64,000 nt of DNA, taken from positions 1,844,001 through 1,908,000 of the forward strand of contig NZ_CP139304.1 in assembly GCF_034092415.1 (NCBI RefSeq), in the 5' to 3' direction. This DNA comes from Prochlorococcus sp. MIT 1341. GTDB taxonomy: Bacteria; Cyanobacteriota; Cyanobacteriia; PCC-6307; Cyanobiaceae. A model generated the notes under the pieces. It was not told where the DNA came from and ran no database searches. It saw only the letters and a program-made list of their open reading frames with translations. Positions within the stretch are counted from its first letter, which is position 1. Each line of letters opens with the position of its first letter. This document shows, piece after piece, positions 17,262 to 25,425 of this stretch. Both the position numbers and the translations under genes were made by a program.

Positions 17262-18818
17262 TTAGTTAGAAATTTTTTTCTTGACAATTGTCTCTCCGCT
17301 TTCCAATCCAGGTATTAAAGCTGCTGAGGCAATCAGTCCCAAGAAAAGAATCATTAGAGCTGGAAGAATTGACTCTGCCATTCTTTCATCACTTGCATAT
17401 TGAAATATTCGTACAGATAAAGTATCAAAATCAAATGGCCTGAGAACAAATGTAAGTGGTAGTTCTTTAATTGTGTCTACAAAAACGAGTAAGGCACCAA
17501 CTGCAATTGGCCCTTTAAGTAAGGGTAAGTGAACCCTGCGAAAAACCTCTTGCCATTGACATCCGAGCCCAGTAGCTGCCTCATCTAGGCTAGGAGAAAG
17601 TCTTTCTAAAGCAGCATCAAGACCACCTTTAGCAACAGCAAGAAATCTATTGCTATAGCCCCAGATGAGAAGAATGATAGGAGTTAGTTTTAAGGGAGGA
17701 CTGCTAAATGATTGGAGAGCAAGAGCTAAAACCGCTCCTGGAATTGCATAACCTATTCCAGAAAGAAACGTTAGGCTTCTTATCCAATGAGAAGTGTTCC
17801 ATCTTTTCGCGATTGCAAGTATTAGGGCTGCTAGTAAAGTTGTGCTCGCAGCGATTAGGCCGAGACCTAGACTTCGAGCTGTGAGATAAATTAATTCGAG
17901 ATTTAACCCGGTTTTTAATTGTTCAATGTTTACAAAAGCCCAAAGGAGTGGAACTCCCAGGGTGAAACAGGGAGGTAATAGACCTAAAAGTTGAGCAAGT
18001 ATTGCGCGGGGACCTTTAAGTTCCCATTCAGGAGATTCGCCTCCTGCAACTCCATCTGTCCAGCGTCTACTTCGACTTCTAAGTATTCTTTCATAGGCGA
18101 CAAGAGTAATTACTAGGACTAGTGCTATCAGTGCTAAAGCAATTGCTCCTGTTGGATTTCCTTTTGCTATCCAGTTCTCAACAATTCCAGCTGAAATACT
18201 AGGAATGTTTAGTAGTTGTACTGCTCCAAGTTCATTAACAATTTCCATACTCATTAGTGCAATCCCCGCCCCAATTGCTGGCATAGCTATAGGTAAAGCG
18301 ACTTTTCGAAAGCTATTCCAAGGTCCTATTCCAAGACTTCGACATGCTTCTAGTTGACGACGCCCACTTTTTGAGAAGCTTTCTGTACTAAGCAGAAAAA
18401 CATATGGATAAGTTGTAAGAGTCATAACTAGGATTCCCCAAACCATTCCATAAATTCTGATTGTATAAATGCTCCCTAGGTCAATTAAAGTTGCTGATAA
18501 AAGATATGCAGGGGTAGCAAAGGGGATTAATTGGGCAATTTTTAAAAGTCGTCTCCCAGGAAATCTACAGTTTGCAAGAAGCCACCCATTTGCTGTTCCT
18601 AAAAATCCACCTAGCAGAGCTGAACCTATGAGTAAATATAAAGTCCCTTTGATTTGATTCACCCCATCGATGCCTAAAGTTACTTGATTATTTCTCAACC
18701 CGATTATCCCTTCATTGATAAGGCCTAATAGAGGAGATAAAACTATGATTGCAATAACAATTACGAGGCCATTTAAAAGGACTCTTTGATTATTCTTTCT
18801 ATTTTGGATCAATGCCAT
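17262..18818 (-). CDS. Iron(III)-type ABC transporter permease (FutB/FbpB family)
   Basis: 518 residues with about twelve membrane helices arranged as two fused permease halves. Each half carries a BPD-type EAA loop: ACRSLGIGPWNSFRKVALPI near residue 165, and EAATGLGCQWQEVFRRVHLPL near residue 430. This duplicated layout is typical of ferric-iron and thiamine-type permeases (FbpB, FutB, ThiP). The ATPase and periplasmic binding protein are not adjacent, as is common in picocyanobacteria where fut genes are dispersed. Iron is the likeliest substrate, but that rests on family resemblance. Confidence 0.85.
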   Translation of the reverse strand: MALIQNRKNNQRVLLNGLVIVIAIIVLSPLLGLINEGIIGLRNNQVTLGIDGVNQIKGTLYLLIGSALLGGFLGTANGWLLANCRFPGRRLLKIAQLIPFATPAYLLSATLIDLGSIYTIRIYGMVWGILVMTLTTYPYVFLLSTESFSKSGRRQLEACRSLGIGPWNSFRKVALPIAMPAIGAGIALMSMEIVNELGAVQLLNIPSISAGIVENWIAKGNPTGAIALALIALVLVITLVAYERILRSRSRRWTDGVAGGESPEWELKGPRAILAQLLGLLPPCFTLGVPLLWAFVNIEQLKTGLNLELIYLTARSLGLGLIAASTTLLAALILAIAKRWNTSHWIRSLTFLSGIGYAIPGAVLALALQSFSSPPLKLTPIILLIWGYSNRFLAVAKGGLDAALERLSPSLDEAATGLGCQWQEVFRRVHLPLLKGPIAVGALLVFVDTIKELPLTFVLRPFDFDTLSVRIFQYASDERMAESILPALMILFLGLIASAALIPGLESGETIVKKKISN

Positions 18819-19140
18819 TTGGCTTTAAGAGGAAAGTCTTCAATATGCTTGATTATATTAGCCATTAATAAGCCTAATATGAATAGAATGTTTTACCTCT
18901 AGATAAAGAAATTCTCTATGAGGCCTTTTGAGCGAATTCCATGCTCGAGCGTAAAAAGTTTTAATTAAAGCTATTGGCAGAAACTCTCTATATAAAAAGA
19001 ATTCTTTTACAAGACTAACCTTGAAAAATTTTAAGTATTAAAGGATTGGCTTGTTTTAATTTCCTCAATACTTATTTGCATTATTTTTTGATTTTTAAAG
19101 AAAACTATTTATATTATATGAAGTGAGATTTCTATGAATT
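18819..19140. other. AT-rich intergenic region between the permease and the CobW gene
   Basis: 322 bases of strongly AT-rich sequence upstream of the permease gene. I find no gene of credible length; a 16-codon plus-strand frame beginning ATGAGGCCTTTT near 18918 is too short to support. Promoter elements for the permease are expected here, but none is distinctive. Confidence 0.5.
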
Positions 19141-20253
19141 TCATATTATACACTTCAAGAGTTGCTTTTGAAGCAACTCATGATTTAGTTGACGACCTAT
19201 TAGGACAAGCTGGTTTCTTTTCTTCCCTTTCCACTCAGAGTCGTCTATACTAAAACGCTTCCCAGCCAGATGAAAAATATGTCTTCTTGTGCTTTCATTA
19301 AACCAAAGAATTCCTTTAGCCCTAAAAATTTCTTTAGGTAGTTGGTTGTCAAGAAAATTTTGAAATTTTCTTAAAGATAGAGGTCGATCGCTTGAGAAAG
19401 ATAGAGAGGAAAATCCTTCTATCTCTTGCATATCTTTGGGTTGACCATGTTCATGTTCATGTTCATGTTCATGTTCATGTTCATGTTCATGTTCATGGTC
19501 ATGGTCATGTTCATGGTCATGTTCATGGTCATGGTCATGTTCATGGTCATGTTTAGCATTGAAAGTATTTGATTTTTTTTGCTCCGAGATATATTTGTCA
19601 GTTTCAAATAGACCTACACTCATTAGTAATGGAAGGGCTACTTGACCTTCTTTACATCTCAAGATCCTAGAACCATTTTTTATTGATTCAATTGATGATT
19701 CGATTTGATTTAAACGTTCATTTTCTGCAAGGTCACATTTGTTCAGAAGAATTATATCACCATAAATTATTTGAGACCTTACTATGCCACTTTCCAGTAG
19801 TTCGCTGTTGAAGTTTTCAGCATCTATTACTGTTATTATTGAATCGAGACGGGTTGTTTCCCTTAGTTCACTTCCTAAGAAGGTCATGGCTATAGGTAAG
19901 GGGTCGGCTAGACCGGTTGTCTCAACAATGATGTAATCAATCGAATCACCTCTTTCAAGGAGCTTCTCAATAGCTCCTACCAGTTCTCCATTTATTGAGC
20001 AACATATGCAGCCATTGCTTAACTCGATCATGTCATCACTAGTGGTGATAATTAGCTCATTATCTATACCGATCTCCCCAAATTCGTTAACAAGAACAGC
20101 AGTTTTTAATTCTTTTTGGTTTTTTAAAATATGGTTTAAAAGTGTTGTTTTACCTGCACCAAGAAACCCTGTGAGTATTGTTATTGGTACAGGCCCTCTT
20201 GAGTCTGAACAGGTTTCACCATCGCTCTCTAAATTGTTGTTTGATAAGTTCAT
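19141..20253 (-). CDS. CobW/COG0523 metallochaperone GTPase with a long His/acid tract
   Basis: 370-residue GTPase of the G3E family, which delivers metals (often zinc or cobalt) to client enzymes. The P-loop GFLGAGKTT lies at 29-37, the metal-binding GCICC motif at 81-85, and the GTPase base-recognition motif as LLNKCDL near 165. Residues ~234-269 form an uninterrupted alternating His-Asp/Glu tract, a metal buffer or sensor between the GTPase and C-terminal domains. phhB follows upstream on the same strand after 50 bases. Zinc-chaperone function is inferred; cobalamin synthesis is less likely despite the name. Confidence 0.9.
   Translation of the reverse strand: MNLSNNNLESDGETCSDSRGPVPITILTGFLGAGKTTLLNHILKNQKELKTAVLVNEFGEIGIDNELIITTSDDMIELSNGCICCSINGELVGAIEKLLERGDSIDYIIVETTGLADPLPIAMTFLGSELRETTRLDSIITVIDAENFNSELLESGIVRSQIIYGDIILLNKCDLAENERLNQIESSIESIKNGSRILRCKEGQVALPLLMSVGLFETDKYISEQKKSNTFNAKHDHEHDHDHEHDHEHDHDHEHEHEHEHEHEHEHEHGQPKDMQEIEGFSSLSFSSDRPLSLRKFQNFLDNQLPKEIFRAKGILWFNESTRRHIFHLAGKRFSIDDSEWKGKKRNQLVLIGRQLNHELLQKQLLKCII
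19446..19552. repeat. Hexanucleotide tandem repeat encoding the His/acid tract
   Basis: About eighteen near-perfect copies of a 6-base unit, CATGTT or CATGGT on the plus strand. Because six is a multiple of three, unit gain or loss changes tract length in frame without breaking the CobW gene. The 5' copies (plus strand) are uniform CATGTT; the rest mix both forms. Confidence 0.95.
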
Positions 20254-20302
20254 AAATCGTTTTTAGGAATCCAATAAGATTGATGTTTTGGTTTGTACAA
20301 GC

Positions 20303-20599
20303 CTAATGATTCTGAGAGGCAGCTTCATTTATTTTTTTTGCCAAGTCAATGTCCATATTTGTTATTCCGCCAAGGTCATGAGTCGTTAAGCTAATTTTTA
20401 AAGAGCCATAGACGTTGCTCCATTCTGGATGATGATTCATTGATTCAGCAATTAAGGCTACCTTTGTCATAAAGCTAAAAGCACAAATGAAATTTTTAAA
20501 CTTTAAGTCTTTGGAAAGTTTGTTGCCTAGAACGTTCCATCCAGGTAGTTCATCTTGGATGTTTTTTAGAGAGTCAGGGTTAATTAGCTCGAGGTTCAT
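20303..20599 (-). CDS. Pterin-4a-carbinolamine dehydratase
   Basis: 98 residues, full length for the PCD/PhhB family. The catalytic histidine motif appears as [11 protein letters not shown] near residue 55, with [10 protein letters not shown] following. The enzyme dehydrates 4a-hydroxytetrahydropterins, recycling the cofactor of aromatic hydroxylases; in cyanobacteria without such hydroxylases its role is uncertain, and folate-related or carboxysomal relatives exist. The ATG at 20599 gives [11 protein letters not shown]. It lies upstream of the CobW gene on the same strand. Confidence 0.92.
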   Translation of the reverse strand: MNLELINPDSLKNIQDELPGWNVLGNKLSKDLKFKNFICAFSFMTKVALIAESMNHHPEWSNVYGSLKISLTTHDLGGITNMDIDLAKKINEAASQNH

Positions 20600-20776
20600 T
20601 TTTAGTTAATAGTTGCTGCTTAGCTTAAGACGTAAATTCCGAAATCATGATGAATAACCGTTGTTATTGGTGTAATTTGTGAGAACTTTTCTAGGGATTT
20701 CCGCTTAGAATCTTTAGGACTACCTTTTTATTTGGGCTTGATCTAAGCTAAATTTCTTTATTTAAATACTTTTACC

Positions 20777-21232
20777 TCAAGTAAGTTCGCCGATTGCATG
20801 TAGATGTATTGTTCTTTCGTTCACAGAATACCTGTGCTCCCATAGATAAATAGCTTGCCAAGTCCCTAATGATATATTTTTTTCCTCAATGCTGAGGCTA
20901 AGGCAACTTGAAGTTAGGGCTGTCCGAATGTGTGCGGGCATGTCGTCGGGCCCTTCTTCGGAGTGTTTGTAAGGTTGTGCGTTTTCATAAGGGAAGATTT
21001 TTCCGATACCTTCTTCGGGGACAATCGCTTTCATGTATCTAGAAAGATCTTCAAGGACTCGTGGGTCCGCATTTTCATTGATTACAAGACTACAGCTTGT
21101 ATGCTTTGTTGAAAGGATCAAAATACCGGACTTAATTCTTCTTTCTGCGATCCAGTATTTAATTTTAGGAGTTAAATCTGTAAAGCCTTCTCCATTGGTG
21201 TTGAAGGTAAGATCTGAAATTACTTGATCCAT
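20777..21232 (-). CDS. YjbQ family protein
   Basis: 151 residues and full length for the YjbQ (UPF0047) family, some members of which show weak thiamine-phosphate synthase activity. Conserved residues are visible: LSTKHTSCSLVINENADPRV (His, Ser and Asn of the pocket), PAHIRTAL and LGTWQAIYLWEHR. The physiological role is unsettled across the family. The ATG at 21232 starts MDQVISDLTF. About 180 bases separate it from phhB downstream. Confidence 0.92.
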   Translation of the reverse strand: MDQVISDLTFNTNGEGFTDLTPKIKYWIAERRIKSGILILSTKHTSCSLVINENADPRVLEDLSRYMKAIVPEEGIGKIFPYENAQPYKHSEEGPDDMPAHIRTALTSSCLSLSIEEKNISLGTWQAIYLWEHRYSVNERTIHLHAIGELT

Positions 21233-21351
21233 TTTGATCTAGAACTATACGGTTTAATTTCTGCTGATCATGTGTTTGTTTGGTTGTTATTTTATCTCTT
21301 TAAAAGTTTTTTTGCGTGATTTTCCTGGAATATAGTTAGAGTCTTTATTTG

Positions 21352-21534
21352 TTATGAAAGCCATACCCCTCCATTTTGTAAAGCAATAAAGAATTTCTGA
21401 TTATTTACAGGGCTTTTTTTAGTAACTAAGTCTTGTTCCTTCAATTTAGTATTTCTCTCCGATTGATGGAAAATGCGATCGCCCCACAGTTTGAAGAACA
21501 CTGATTTACTCTTTGGCATGGGTAGGTGAGCCAT
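21352..21534 (-). CDS. Possible small basic hypothetical protein
   Basis: 60 residues from an ATG at 21534. The N-terminal half (MPKSKSVFFKLWGDRIF) looks protein-like, with mixed basic and aromatic residues, and no signal peptide. There is no clear Shine-Dalgarno sequence. Sequence composition does not settle it, and I do not recognise a family. Confidence 0.35.
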   Translation of the reverse strand: MAHLPMPKSKSVFFKLWGDRIFHQSERNTKLKEQDLVTKKSPVNNQKFFIALQNGGVWLS

Positions 21535-21683
21535 AAGACAGTTTCTCTTTAGTCTTTTGATAGCAAATTATTTGTATAATGTGGAATTTTTATAATCTTC
21601 CCTTTGGGATTGTTGTTTGAAGATATTGGATTTAGCTTTCCTTCTATGTTGTTTTTAGGATTTTTGTGCGTTTGAGGAAAGAT

Positions 21684-21713
21684 AAAAAAAAAGCCCATGC
21701 AAAATGCAAGGGC
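21684..21713 (-). terminator. Intrinsic terminator, minus strand
   Basis: On the minus strand GCCC-T-TGCA pairs with TGCA-T-GGGC (one mismatch), followed by nine T residues (plus 21684-21692). It ends no annotated gene, which is the main evidence for the small RNA proposed here. Confidence 0.85.
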
Positions 21714-21790
21714 CGGATGATGGGGAATTCACTTTCTAGGAGAATTTAGGCGAAAAAGCAAGATACTACTGATAGGGAGTGAACAATGCC
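21684..21790 (-). ncRNA. Candidate small RNA (about 105 bases)
   Basis: The minus strand carries a TATAGT -10-like box (plus coordinates 21796-21801), then about 105 bases ending in a strong intrinsic terminator. Within it TTCACT (plus 21778-21783) can pair with AGTGAA (plus 21728-21733), forming a closing stem before the terminator hairpin. No gene on that strand lies within 2 kb upstream, so the terminator needs a transcript of its own. I could not match it to tmRNA, SRP, RNase P or Yfr1. Confidence 0.4.
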
Positions 21791-22116
21791 TACAAACTAT
21801 ATCTAGTGTTGCAAGCTTGTTTCAAGACGCCTTATGGTATTTAGCTTTTATCGTTTGGCGGGTGATTGGACTTGTTTGCTGATTCTTTGGCCTAAACGGC
21901 CTTAGTTTTTTAGAGGTTTTCACTTCAATCAGAAGTGAAAGAAAAAGAATGGGACCCGAAACAGGATCGTTAAGTCCTATCTACGGTGATAGCTCTCTAA
22001 CTCATGACTAAAAAGCCAAATGAGATTCGATCAGGACATGGATACTTTTATGGATTAGTGCTACTAATTTAGATTTGTTTTGATTAACGTTTGTTCTGAA
22101 ATTCTGGAGTGAAACT

Positions 22117-23670
22117 TTGGATTTTGGTGCTTGGGAGCGCCTAGGGGACTATTTGCGTCAAACTCAGCTTTTGGGTTCGATTCAGAACACCCTTTATTGG
22201 GATCAGAACACGGCAATGCCTTTCTCAGGAGCTTCATGGCGAGGCGAGCAACTCACTTTTGTAGCAAGAGAGTTGCATGCTCGTCAGACTAGTCCTTTGT
22301 TTGTGAGTCTTTTAGAAGAGGCGAAAGACGAATTTGAGAAGGGAAAAATTGCTGGCGATTTAACTCCTTCTGAACAATGGGAAAAATCCTGCAATATCAG
22401 ACTTCTCGAACAAGATCTTCAAAGACATCAACGCCTGGATAGTCGATTGATCTGTGAGATCGCCGAAGCTAAGGCAATTGGCTATCACAGCTGGCAGAAT
22501 GCTAGAGCTTCTAATGATTTCTTGTGTTTTGCCACAGCCTTGAGAAGATTGATTGATCTTCGTAAGGAGCAGGCTAGGCAGCTGCAAGAACCTAGAAGTT
22601 GTTGGGAGACGCTTGCACAACCTTTTGAGCCAGATGTTAGTTATTCAAGATTGCTCGAGCTGTTTGAACCGTTGAAAGAAAGGCTACCTTGTTTGATTGA
22701 AAGATTTCGAAGCTCTGATTTCTCCATCACAAGGAAAGAGTGGGATCTGAAACCTTCCATTCAAAAGAAACTTTGTGAGGAACTTTTAATGGAATGGGGT
22801 CGGGATCCCTCAATTGCCTGTGTAGGCAACTCTCCCCATCCTTTTTCTATCACTCTTGGTCCTTGTGATTTTCGATTGACAACTCGGATAGTCTCTGGGC
22901 AGCCGTTGTCGTCTTTTCTTGCGGTTGCTCATGAATGGGGACATTCTTTATATGAACAGGGTTTGCCTTCTACAACACACCAGTGGTTTGCTTGGCCATT
23001 AGGTCAAGCCACCTCTATGGGATTGCATGAAAGTCAATCCCTTTTCTGGGAAAACAGAGTTGCGCGTAGTAAAGCTTTTGCTGATCGATGGTGGAGAAAA
23101 TTTAAGAAGGCTGGTGCACCTATTGGTTCTTCGGATGAGTTTTGGCGTTTGATGAACCCTTTAATTCCAGGACCTAATCGCGTTGAGGCTGATGAACTTA
23201 GTTATGGACTTCATATTCTTATTCGTACAGATCTAGAGATAGCTTTATTGGAGAAGGATCTCGAAGTTGAAGAGATTCCTCATGAGTGGAATCTTAGATA
23301 TATGGACCTTTTAGGCTTAACCCCCAAAAATGATCTAGAAGGATGCTTGCAAGATGTTCATTGGAGTGAGGGCCTCTTTGGTTATTTTCCATCCTATTTG
23401 CTAGGGCACCTTATAAGTGCTCAACTTTCTGAGGCAATGTCAAATGACTTGAATTCCCAAGGCGTGGATTCACCAGATCCAATCTCAAAACTCATCTATG
23501 ATGGAGAGGAGTCAACCCTTCTTGATTGGTTACGACAAAATGTTCATTTACATGGTCGAAGCCTTAATGCAGAGGAGTTAGTGAAATCAGTTAGTGGGAA
23601 AAAACTTTCAAGCGGGGCTTTTCTTAGTTATCTCGAGACGAAGCTCGATCTATTAGAGGATTGTTCTTAA
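22117..23670 (+). CDS. M32 family carboxypeptidase (carboxypeptidase Taq)
   Basis: 517-residue zinc metallocarboxypeptidase. The zinc-binding motif is HEWGH within VAHEWGHSLYEQG near residue 275, with the third ligand Glu in MGLHESQSLFWEN about 30 residues later. Family-specific GYHSWQNAR and YPSYLLGHL-like YFPSYLLGHL segments are present. The start is TTG at 22117, supported by a GGAG Shine-Dalgarno eight bases upstream. ppa follows after 28 bases on the same strand and is probably co-transcribed. Cytosolic peptide recycling is the expected role. Confidence 0.93.
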   Translation: MDFGAWERLGDYLRQTQLLGSIQNTLYWDQNTAMPFSGASWRGEQLTFVARELHARQTSPLFVSLLEEAKDEFEKGKIAGDLTPSEQWEKSCNIRLLEQDLQRHQRLDSRLICEIAEAKAIGYHSWQNARASNDFLCFATALRRLIDLRKEQARQLQEPRSCWETLAQPFEPDVSYSRLLELFEPLKERLPCLIERFRSSDFSITRKEWDLKPSIQKKLCEELLMEWGRDPSIACVGNSPHPFSITLGPCDFRLTTRIVSGQPLSSFLAVAHEWGHSLYEQGLPSTTHQWFAWPLGQATSMGLHESQSLFWENRVARSKAFADRWWRKFKKAGAPIGSSDEFWRLMNPLIPGPNRVEADELSYGLHILIRTDLEIALLEKDLEVEEIPHEWNLRYMDLLGLTPKNDLEGCLQDVHWSEGLFGYFPSYLLGHLISAQLSEAMSNDLNSQGVDSPDPISKLIYDGEESTLLDWLRQNVHLHGRSLNAEELVKSVSGKKLSSGAFLSYLETKLDLLEDCS

Positions 23671-23698
23671 GATGTTTTGGGCCTCTTAATTTTCTCGT

Positions 23699-24286
23699 AT
23701 GGCAAATCTTGATCAAGCTCCAAGCCGTAGTATGCCGAATCTTTTACATGTACTGCCGGCCTTCGCATCCGAAGCTGACCTCCGTCTGAATACTATTATT
23801 GAACTGAATTCCAACACACTTAATAAATACGAGCTGATTACTGAAACAGGCCATTTGAAGTTAGATAGGGTGGGTTACTCTTCACTTGCTTATCCATTCG
23901 CATATGGATGCATTCCAAGGACTTGGGATGAGGATGGTGACCCTCTCGATATTGAGATTGTTGGGGTTACAGAGGCATTGATTCCAGGTTCAGTTGTTGA
24001 GGCAAGAATTATTGGTGTTATGACCTTCGATGATGGCGGTGAAGTCGACGATAAGGTTATTGCTGTTCTTGCAGATGATAAACGTATGGATCATATAAAT
24101 AGTTATGAGCAGTTAGGCGATCATTGGGAGAAAGAAACTAAATATTACTGGGAGCACTATAAAGACTTAAAGAAACCAGGTACTTGTAAAGTCAATGGTT
24201 TTTTTGGTGTGAATAAGGCAGTCGAAATAATTAAGGCTTGCGAGGCACGTTATCAATCAGAGATTGATCCCAAGTTGGTTAACTGA
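23699..24286 (+). CDS. ppa: Inorganic pyrophosphatase, family I
   Basis: Hydrolyses pyrophosphate released by biosynthesis. 195 residues with all family I catalytic residues: NKYEL (Lys, Glu), LKLDR (Arg), YPFAYG (Tyr), the DGDPLDI signature with its three aspartates, DDGGEVDDK (two Asp and Lys), and HYKDL (Tyr-Lys). A ~20-residue N-terminal extension precedes the core. It follows the M32 peptidase gene closely and its stop codon is built into the left arm of a terminator hairpin. A second, altered paralogue lies at 39650-40168. Confidence 0.97.
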   Translation: MANLDQAPSRSMPNLLHVLPAFASEADLRLNTIIELNSNTLNKYELITETGHLKLDRVGYSSLAYPFAYGCIPRTWDEDGDPLDIEIVGVTEALIPGSVVEARIIGVMTFDDGGEVDDKVIAVLADDKRMDHINSYEQLGDHWEKETKYYWEHYKDLKKPGTCKVNGFFGVNKAVEIIKACEARYQSEIDPKLVN

Positions 24287-24314
24287 AGTCATTAAATTTT
24301 TTCTAATGACTTCA
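24284..24314. terminator. Bidirectional terminator between ppa and hemC
   Basis: TGAAGTCATTA (24284-24294) pairs perfectly with TAATGACTTCA (24304-24314) over an 11-base stem, with T-rich sequence after it and an A/T-rich loop. It lies between converging ppa and hemC, and the ppa stop codon forms its first three bases. Confidence 0.8.
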
Positions 24315-24344
24315 ATTAAATTATTTTCCTAGAATTTATTTTTT

Positions 24345-25298
24345 TTAGGAATCTGGTCTAACTGCTTCAAAGATTTCTGCAAGGATCTCACCAGCACCCT
24401 GTGACTTCAAGTTATCAGCAAGATCTTTACCTATGGTTTCGGCACTCTCAACCGAACCTTTTTTGTGATCTCTAATTAACCTTTTCCCATCTAAGCTTGC
24501 AACCATACCGGTCAGTGTCAATTCGTTGCCATTGATACTCGTATTCACTCCGATTGGGACTTGGCAGCCTCCTTCGAGCTCACGAAGAAAGGAACGTTCT
24601 GCAATACACCTAGTGCTTGTTGGGGTATGTTCTAGAACTTTGATTAATTTAAGTACATCAGGTTTTGATTGGACACATTCAATTCCTAAAGCGCCTTGTC
24701 CAACTGCATGTAAAGATATTTCGCTGGGTATTATCTGATGTATCCGATCTGCAAAACCTAGTCTTGTGAGGCCTGCCGCAGCAAGAATAAGACAATCATA
24801 TTCTCCAGAATCCAGTTTTTCTAGACGTGTAATTACATTACCCCTTACATCTTTGAAGTTTAAGCTTGGGTAGTGGTATCTAAGTTGCGCCAACCTGCGT
24901 AGCGAGCTTGTGCCGACCACAGAGCCCTTGGGAAGGGTCTCTAGGGAGTACTGAATATTTTTGGGGCTAACCACTAGTGCATCGGCAGGATCTTCTCTTT
25001 CTGTAATGCATCCCAGCATGAGACCTTCCGGGAGGTGGGTAGGTAGGTCCTTAAGAGAGTGAACGGCGATATCTGCTTGATCTACAAGCATCTGTGCTTC
25101 TAGTTCTTTAGTAAAGAGGCCTTTATCACCAATTTTTGCAAGTGCTACATCCAGGATTTTGTCCCCTTGTGTTGCGATCGCCTCGATTGAAATTGATAAG
25201 TTGGGATGCGCAAGTTCTAACTCTGACTTGACCCAGTTTGTCTGGACCATAGCCAGCTGGCTTCTGCGGGATGCAATACGCAGTTGGTCGAGGGTCAT
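24345..25298 (-). CDS. hemC: Porphobilinogen deaminase (hydroxymethylbilane synthase)
   Basis: Builds the linear tetrapyrrole from four porphobilinogens. 317 residues with the expected [15 protein letters not shown] start, the [15 protein letters not shown] loop, [21 protein letters not shown], and the dipyrromethane-cofactor cysteine in [14 protein letters not shown]. Start ATG 25298. It lies downstream of sigA on the same strand, separated by a strong hairpin, and converges with ppa. Confidence 0.97.
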   Translation of the reverse strand: MTLDQLRIASRRSQLAMVQTNWVKSELELAHPNLSISIEAIATQGDKILDVALAKIGDKGLFTKELEAQMLVDQADIAVHSLKDLPTHLPEGLMLGCITEREDPADALVVSPKNIQYSLETLPKGSVVGTSSLRRLAQLRYHYPSLNFKDVRGNVITRLEKLDSGEYDCLILAAAGLTRLGFADRIHQIIPSEISLHAVGQGALGIECVQSKPDVLKLIKVLEHTPTSTRCIAERSFLRELEGGCQVPIGVNTSINGNELTLTGMVASLDGKRLIRDHKKGSVESAETIGKDLADNLKSQGAGEILAEIFEAVRPDS

Positions 25299-25328
25299 TA
25301 ATGCTTTGTGTAAATTTTTGGTTTGTTA

Positions 25329-25361
25329 GCTAGAGGCTTACCAACCCGGTAAGCCTCTAGC
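25329..25361 (-). terminator. Long perfect hairpin between sigA and hemC
   Basis: GCTAGAGGCTTACC (25329-25342) pairs perfectly with GGTAAGCCTCTAGC (25348-25361), a 14-base GC-containing stem with a 5-base loop. It lies 65 bases beyond the sigA stop and 30 bases before hemC starts. The T tract is weak (TAACAAACC follows), so it may attenuate, protect the sigA 3' end, or act as a processing site. Confidence 0.55.
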
Positions 25362-25425
25362 TTCATTATCCATCTAAAGAGGCTTAATTTGATCTCTTGG
25401 GTTTAATTAAGTAGAGATTTTTCGT

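Larger units (their letters stand above)
21535..22116. other. Gene-poor region with RNA-like structure
   Basis: 582 bases without a convincing protein gene. It contains a minus-strand terminator (21684-21713), a -10-like box for the minus strand at 21796-21801, a CACTTC/GAAGTG hairpin at 21921-21937, a weak plus-strand GGCC hairpin plus T run at 21889-21910, and hairpins AGGAT/GTCCT and CTATC/GATAG near 21963-21993. The tiny plus-strand frame at 22004-22072 (22 residues) is not supported by a ribosome site. Confidence 0.6.

Noticed and set aside
19446-19552. CRISPR-like array
   Set aside because: The repeat is a contiguous six-base microsatellite inside a coding sequence, with no spacers.
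21475-21482. HIP1-like GCGATCGC octamers (also in hemC)
   Set aside because: Only two full copies were noticed in 64 kb, so no enrichment or role can be claimed.
21700-22050. Possible two-piece tmRNA (a GCAAACAAG run reads Ala-Asn-Lys on the minus strand)
   Set aside because: The frame does not end in the usual hydrophobic Ala-Ala tag, and no tRNA-like acceptor with a T arm is present.
22004-22072. 22-residue frame with a hydrophobic end
   Set aside because: Too short and lacks a ribosome-binding site; kept only as part of the gap description.
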